Shown here: positions 59,339 to 64,000 of the stretch, in pieces | How positions within the stretch are numbered: the stretch's first letter is position 1 | Layout: every line of letters begins with the position of its first letter | Assembly: GCA_021847425.1 (NCBI GenBank) | Contig: JAJZRF010000007.1 | Span: 1-64,000 of the forward strand | From: Deltaproteobacteria bacterium | GTDB taxonomy: Bacteria; Desulfobacterota; Desulfobulbia; Desulfobulbales; Desulfurivibrionaceae | Direction: 5' to 3' | DNA length: 64,000 bases | Position numbers and translations under genes: made by a program | Notes under the pieces: model-generated | What the model saw: the letters and a program-made list of their open reading frames with translations, nothing else | Databases searched by the model: none | Told to the model about the DNA's origin: nothing

Positions 59339-60528
59339 TTTAAATTTCTCGGCGTCACCGCCAGGCCGTAGACCTTCCAGCGGTAGTTTGCCCAGGTTGG
59401 GCCGATGTTTGCGTTCAAGTCGAACGGCCGGCCAGCCAGCAGGGTAACCCCGTCCGCAGCTACTTCGCCGACATTGATTGTAGGGAGACCGGTGACCGGA
59501 TCGAGTGGCTGCGTGTACCTAGGATCCACGCCTCCTTCATGGGTGAGCACATAACACCGGATGGATTTCACCTGGTCGCGGATCTGCTGGGCTGTCAGCC
59601 CATTAAGACCACTGGCATCGGCTATCGTGTCCGCCCCCCCGTCGCCATTGGTGTCCAGATCATAGACCACCTGAAAATCGGCCACGCAGTCCACGATGGG
59701 CATGATGGTAAAGTTGTCGTCGGCCTGGTTTAGCGTTGCCTTGACCAGGGTTCCCGTGCCTGGCGCACATCGGGCCGGCAGCGGATTGGCAGCAGTGGGC
59801 GCGTTGATATAGTAATCGGTGCGATTGAATGGCCTTCTTGGGTCGATGTCATCAAGCCCGTAGAGGAGATACCGTAAGCCGTTGGGGTCTTGGGGCGTTT
59901 CGGGCGGGGCAAAGGGCGTCAAATCGGCTGGTATTGCATGAGCAAAATAGTCCGTTCCATTCATGACAAGCTGGCGGTTTTCTCCGGGGCTGACCTCGGG
60001 GCGGATGACGATTACTCTGTCCGTGCCAACGAAAGCACTGTCGCTCAAGGATTGAATGGAGACGCTGTGGTCGGCGGCCCGTCCCAGCAAGCCCCATTTT
60101 TGGCTGGTATCGCCAAGCACCACATTCAAGGCCTTGATTGCCAGATAATCGGAACCATTCATACTGAAGGCGGAGGCATCCTCGCTGATCACCGCCCTTG
60201 GCACATTGAGGGGATCGGCATTCGGCGCGCCAGGGGCATCAGCCAGGGGAGCCGGCTCAAAATAAGGACTTGGCGTGACCCCGGCCGGGAACTCCCATGG
60301 CAGGCCAAAGCCTGCATGTTCAAGGTCGGAGCGCAGCAAATCCAGGCCGACCCCTGTTTCAACCTTTGTTTTTGCAATCCGCCACTGCTGGGAGCTTGTT
60401 CGCATAACCGGGGTGAAGCTGCTAAACACCATGGTCATCAGGATTCCCAAAAGAGCCATATAGATGATCAGCTCTAGCAAGGAGAAGCCGGAATCATCCC
60501 GGCACAAAGTTTTACCGTGCTGTTCCAT
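59335..60528 (-). CDS. pilW: Type IV pilus minor pilin PilW
   Basis: The 397-residue protein has the class III signal GFSLLELIIYMALLGILMTM (about 14-33) and a long soluble domain with DLLRSDLEHAGFGLPWEFPA and VDCVADFQVVYDLDTNGDGG, as in PilW. DTNGDGGAD looks like a calcium-binding loop. It lies between pilV and pilX in the same operon, with a 92-base gap to pilV. Confidence 0.88.
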   Translation of the reverse strand: MEQHGKTLCRDDSGFSLLELIIYMALLGILMTMVFSSFTPVMRTSSQQWRIAKTKVETGVGLDLLRSDLEHAGFGLPWEFPAGVTPSPYFEPAPLADAPGAPNADPLNVPRAVISEDASAFSMNGSDYLAIKALNVVLGDTSQKWGLLGRAADHSVSIQSLSDSAFVGTDRVIVIRPEVSPGENRQLVMNGTDYFAHAIPADLTPFAPPETPQDPNGLRYLLYGLDDIDPRRPFNRTDYYINAPTAANPLPARCAPGTGTLVKATLNQADDNFTIMPIVDCVADFQVVYDLDTNGDGGADTIADASGLNGLTAQQIRDQVKSIRCYVLTHEGGVDPRYTQPLDPVTGLPTINVGEVAADGVTLLAGRPFDLNANIGPTWANYRWKVYGLAVTPRNLK

Positions 60529-60620
60529 GTCTGCCCCTTAATAATGATGGCGTCGCCCAAAAAGCCGCGCCGACATGAGTTTTCATGTGTGTAACCCTTT
60601 TCTTTTTTGCGAGGTCATCA

Positions 60621-61091
60621 TTAATCACTGCGTACGATTATGGTGCTTAAGGACACCTGGCGATTCTTGCCGGTGGCCGGCAGGGCAGCACCCCCTGCCG
60701 GGTCGTCCCAGCCCACGGCCACATCGATGCGCTTGAGCGCTGTGGCGGCAGTCGCCAGGTCGGTGACCTGCGTTGCTCGGGCAAAGGTAATGGTCCCCCC
60801 GCGTATATGGCTCAGCACGTTGACTGGGGGAGTAGTCCATTGGCCCGCTGTATCGGCCAGGTCACCCGAAGTGCCAAAGGTGGAAAACTGATCCCCCTTG
60901 AGCCGATTCAACTCATCCTCCGCCAGCCGGAGAGCCTCGTCGCGCACCACGTTTCCGCTGTTGGCCTTGATGGCGGCAATAAGCCCCCCAGCCACCCCCA
61001 GCATGATCACCATGAAGACAAGCATGGCGATCATGATTTCCACAAGGGTAAAACCCTGTTGCCCGTGTGAATGTTGTTTATTGTTGGTCAC
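60621..61091 (-). CDS. pilV: Type IV pilus minor pilin PilV
   Basis: The 156-residue prepilin has the signal GFTLVEIMIAMLVFMVIMLG and the following AIKANSGNVVRDEALRLAED segment typical of PilV. A 14-base overlap with fimT implies coupled translation. Minor pilins PilV, PilW, PilX and FimT prime pilus assembly with PilY1. Confidence 0.87.
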   Translation of the reverse strand: MTNNKQHSHGQQGFTLVEIMIAMLVFMVIMLGVAGGLIAAIKANSGNVVRDEALRLAEDELNRLKGDQFSTFGTSGDLADTAGQWTTPPVNVLSHIRGGTITFARATQVTDLATAATALKRIDVAVGWDDPAGGAALPATGKNRQVSLSTIIVRSD

Positions 61092-61611
61092 AATTTCCTC
61101 CCGGCCATGGTCCTGTCGCTCTCCATCGGCCCATATTGATACGGGTTGTCGCTACCGCGATACAGTCCACCCCAGGCGAGGCATTCGGGGAATAACCAGC
61201 AGGGTCAGCCACGGACCTTACTGGAATGACTATGGTCTGGAGATCGTTGGTGATGCCTCTTCTGTCGAAAACAATCGTCGCGGGAAGCCCCCCAGCTACA
61301 GTAGATTTTAGGACAAAACGGGGATAGGGGTTTGTTGTCGTGGGTTCGCCTGGGTCAACAACGCCATTACCGTTGGCATCTTGGAGGGTAGTCACCTGAT
61401 TAGCCGCCAACGTGACCAGATTCTGGGTGTTGGTGTTTGCCGCGTCGTTTCTGGCCTTCATCAAAATGGAGTAGATTTCTTTTGTGTAGGATTCCACGGT
61501 GTATTTATCATTCCATTGGGTGAAATTCATGGTTGCAATTGCCAGAATGATCCCGATTATGGCAACAACCACCATGAGTTCGGCCAATGTGAAGCCTGAT
61601 TGGGCCTTCAT
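61078..61611 (-). CDS. fimT: Type IV pilus minor pilin FimT/GspH-like
   Basis: The 177-residue prepilin has signal GFTLAELMVVVAIIGIILAI, and the body contains TKEIYSILMKARNDAANTNT and IVFDRRGITNDLQTIVIPVR, the GspH/FimT pattern. It includes DANGNGVVDPGE, which resembles a calcium-binding EF-loop. It lies 78 bases after pilY1. Confidence 0.87.
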   Translation of the reverse strand: MKAQSGFTLAELMVVVAIIGIILAIATMNFTQWNDKYTVESYTKEIYSILMKARNDAANTNTQNLVTLAANQVTTLQDANGNGVVDPGEPTTTNPYPRFVLKSTVAGGLPATIVFDRRGITNDLQTIVIPVRSVADPAGYSPNASPGVDCIAVATTRINMGRWRATGPWPGGNCDQQ

Positions 61612-61689
61612 AGTGTTCCGCCTCGCATGGAAATGGGCTTTCCGCCCGCTTGCGTTGTTGCGCCTTGGTGTGTCATGGTGCCGCCTTCT

Positions 61690-64000
61690 TTATTGTTCCT
61701 GCACATGCATGAATTCTTTTATGGGGGTTGGAGGGATCTGCACGCTCTGTCCTCCTGTTGGCGGAATACCCGTGAACCCGACAGATTTACGGCCCCCATT
61801 CTCGGTGAGTGCATCGGACAGACTGAGCTCCTTGATCTCGCCGGTGGAGACCTGTATCAGAGCTTTCCCCTGCATGACATAAGTCACTTTGCCACCGGTT
61901 TTGTAGTCCACCGCCCAGAGATACGTGGTGCCGCCAAAGCTGCAGATATCGGCGGTCGGGGCAAACGACAGGAAATAAACGGCGCCAAGGGGGTCTGGCG
62001 TGGGGTTTGAAATAACTCGCTCCGCGCTCATCGGCGACACCGGTGCGGCAAGGTTGATATACCAGCCTTTTTGCGCGGTCGTTAATGGTAATGTCCCGCA
62101 GGTTTGTCCGCTTGGACAATCGGCTGTTGTGGTGCACGCCCCCCCTGACGAAGAGCACACCTGTGACAGCGTTGTCTGATCTTTCAGGTCGGTCAATGCC
62201 AACTTGTTCGTGCAGGTGGGAGATATGCTGTTGCCCGTCGCATCAAAGCATGGTTCTTGAATGCCGAACAGCTTGCGTTGCGTGGTCAGGTCATCCTGTT
62301 TGTAAAAATACCGGCCTTCGGCGAAATAGAGCCACAGTTTTCCGTTTCTCCGGTCAAGAAGATTCACCACGGAGGTGGTGACTGGTCCGATATTATCTAT
62401 TACCGTGCTTACCGTCCAATCGGCGGGATTGATATCGTCATTGATCACGAGCCGCAGCACCCCGCCGCTGGTGGTATTCTGGACATAGCCGATATAAACG
62501 GCATTATCCTGATAGTTGCCGCTAGCGCTGGGCCTGTCCTTTTGCAGGTCGAGCGCGCTGGTGGAGATGGAGCCGGCAAAGGCATTGGTGATGCCGGTGT
62601 CTATGGTGCGCAGTAACGTTCCGGTCTTGAGGTCGAGCACAAAGAGTTTCAAGTTCTGATCCGAGGTGCCCATGAATTGCTGGGTGGAAATGGGGCCGGT
62701 CGAGCCGGAAGCCAGGATGGCGAACCACCTGCCGTTTGTCTTGACGCAGGTGCCTGTCCCGCAAGCAAGGGCGGTTGCGCAGGTGATGGCGTTGTTGTTG
62801 GTGCATCGTTTGTCATTGCCGCCAACCTTGACGATCGCCGCGCCGACGTTGGTTGCACCCAGACCGGCATTGCCGAACTCCCACAATAGTTGGGGCGTCG
62901 CCTGGTCAGTCACGTCAAGGGCAAAGTATGATGACCAGCCAACCGGATTGCCCGAGACCGAAAGTGGCGTGCTGATTCGATTACTATCGGGGGTGGCGGC
63001 ATCGCCGGTGGCGCCGCCTATGCCCATGCTGCCGATCAGGGTGGTGCGCCAGCTTGTGTTCGTGAAATCCACATTGCCGCTGTTTGGAGCCGGTTGCATC
63101 GTGGTGAGCTTCGGGCAGTTCCAGTAATCAGTGAGTGTGCAGGTCGATGGCTTGTTTATGGAGGCGTCCGTTATTGCTATCGAGCCATCCACCATATAGA
63201 TGTGGCAGTAATTCATATCCTGAAGGTATTGCAGGTAAGGAAGGGTGTTTTTTGGTATAAAGGCATAGCTTTCAGAGCCCATCCCTCCCGCGCCGGTGCT
63301 GCCTTCCTCCTTGGCTGCTTCATACCATTGTTTCCCTGGCCATTTCTGGAGTAATTTGCCGATTTTGAAGGCATGCAGCATGCCGTCGTTGGTGCCCATA
63401 AAGACGAGTTGCCTGTTTGCGTAATCGTTACTTTTGATGAAAGCACTATAGGTTTGGTCGTTGTAGCCAAAGGGGGCAGGGCTATTGAAGTTGTCCAAAT
63501 ACCCTGGCCCCATGATGCGCGGGGTGGAGGAGATGATATCGCCCAATTTCCAGACATGCGTTTCCTGGGTGCAGGTTTCTCCGCTTGGACAATCGGCCGC
63601 GCTGTTGCACGGACTTCTTCTTGCAGAACAGGCTCCGGTGGTCACAGTCCTGCTTCTGCCCACGGTGGAACAATTGGTTGTTCCGCATACGCAGGCCGCG
63701 CCTGCGGCATCCACGCAATCATAGCCGCGAACGTAATTGATGGTTGCATTGGCGGTGGCGCTCGTGGTCTCTCCCAAATAACTGGCAAGCGTGGAGCTGC
63801 TTGTCGTGTCGAATGGTATCAGGGTTGATCCGTTCACCGAGGTGTAGATATTCCTGGCGGTTGGATCTGTCCACCAGAGGTTGAAGCCGGCGCGCCAGAT
63901 GGGAATGGTATTTTCTATCGGCACAGAGGGCAGGGCTGTAAGAACGGTGCCCGTGCCGCTTGAATCCATCCAACGCTGCGCCATTGTCTTGCCCTGGGTC
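61690..64000 (-). CDS. pilY1: PilY1-type pilus tip adhesin, partial (5' end beyond window)
   Basis: The 769 visible residues belong to the C-terminal part of PilY1. Beta-propeller segments include LVFMGTNDGMLHAFKIGKLL, the strand YFALDVTDQATPQLLWEFGN, and VFSFAP-like ends. The frame is open through the window edge, so the N-terminal domain is missing here. Inserted cysteine modules with spacing C-x6-C-x5-C-x4-C occur at about 63571-63630 and 62100-62160, and a variant at about 62740-62815. PilY1 sits at the pilus tip and controls retraction and adhesion; the modules are not part of the Pseudomonas protein as I know it. It is the first gene here of the operon pilY1-fimT-pilV-pilW-pilX. Confidence 0.88.
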   Translation of the reverse strand, partial: TQGKTMAQRWMDSSGTGTVLTALPSVPIENTIPIWRAGFNLWWTDPTARNIYTSVNGSTLIPFDTTSSSTLASYLGETTSATANATINYVRGYDCVDAAGAACVCGTTNCSTVGRSRTVTTGACSARRSPCNSAADCPSGETCTQETHVWKLGDIISSTPRIMGPGYLDNFNSPAPFGYNDQTYSAFIKSNDYANRQLVFMGTNDGMLHAFKIGKLLQKWPGKQWYEAAKEEGSTGAGGMGSESYAFIPKNTLPYLQYLQDMNYCHIYMVDGSIAITDASINKPSTCTLTDYWNCPKLTTMQPAPNSGNVDFTNTSWRTTLIGSMGIGGATGDAATPDSNRISTPLSVSGNPVGWSSYFALDVTDQATPQLLWEFGNAGLGATNVGAAIVKVGGNDKRCTNNNAITCATALACGTGTCVKTNGRWFAILASGSTGPISTQQFMGTSDQNLKLFVLDLKTGTLLRTIDTGITNAFAGSISTSALDLQKDRPSASGNYQDNAVYIGYVQNTTSGGVLRLVINDDINPADWTVSTVIDNIGPVTTSVVNLLDRRNGKLWLYFAEGRYFYKQDDLTTQRKLFGIQEPCFDATGNSISPTCTNKLALTDLKDQTTLSQVCSSSGGACTTTADCPSGQTCGTLPLTTAQKGWYINLAAPVSPMSAERVISNPTPDPLGAVYFLSFAPTADICSFGGTTYLWAVDYKTGGKVTYVMQGKALIQVSTGEIKELSLSDALTENGGRKSVGFTGIPPTGGQSVQIPPTPIKEFMHVQEQ

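Overview
This is a GC-rich (roughly 60%) bacterial chromosome segment. It carries a bacterial-type F-ATPase operon with two b subunits, AcnB, a CheX/CheY pair, MinD/YggT/DivIVA/DUF167, a large PurL, and a type IVa pilus locus with a Geobacter-like pilin and an adjacent ABC transporter. This fits Desulfobacterota (a Desulfobulbales-like sulfur-cycling or deltaproteobacterial lineage). That placement is inferred from gene content and order; there is no rRNA gene or other phylogenetic marker analysis behind it.

Layout. 1-6.5 kb is an accessory edge: an IS630 transposase entering from the left, a truncated P-loop ATPase, a MazF-type toxin-antitoxin (TA) pair, an intracellular GH13 amylase, acnB, a decayed IS630 transposase and the 3' end of a group II intron. 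6.5-32 kb is core genome: cheY, a DUF309 gene, trhP/mnmA, pyk, mtaB, cinA, recA, alaS, the ATP synthase operon (b'-b-delta-alpha-gamma-beta-epsilon; subunits a and c lie elsewhere), cheX, a GltA-type oxidoreductase, amiC and mutS. 33-42 kb is a minus-strand run of housekeeping genes: HIT hydrolase, YfcE-like phosphodiesterase, DUF167-DivIVA-YggT-MinD, and holB-ricT-metG with a degenerate GGDEF gene. 42-47.5 kb holds purL, a glycine-zipper protein and a YhaM-type nuclease. 47.5-49.7 kb holds a Phd/PIN TA pair and an AAA+/DUF4143 ATPase with a striking palindromic operator.

49.8-64 kb is a type IV pilus region. It has pilA behind a near-consensus sigma-54 promoter, followed by an ABC ATPase, a permease and a TPR-like protein resembling the Myxococcus PilGHI system. 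A PilS/PilR-like histidine kinase and sigma-54 activator follow, then the minor pilin operon transcribed pilY1-fimT-pilV-pilW-pilX, with pilY1 cut by the window edge. Between pilA and the two-component pair sits an inserted array: two TA cassettes and a REP-associated tyrosine transposase (RAYT), separated and bracketed by four copies of one REP-like repeat.

The most interesting signals are the REP/TA/RAYT array, an 11-G tract inside pilX that could switch expression by slippage, a long pilin that keeps every aromatic position of the Geobacter conductive pilin, repeated cysteine modules in PilY1, and several undescribed foldback or repeat elements between genes.
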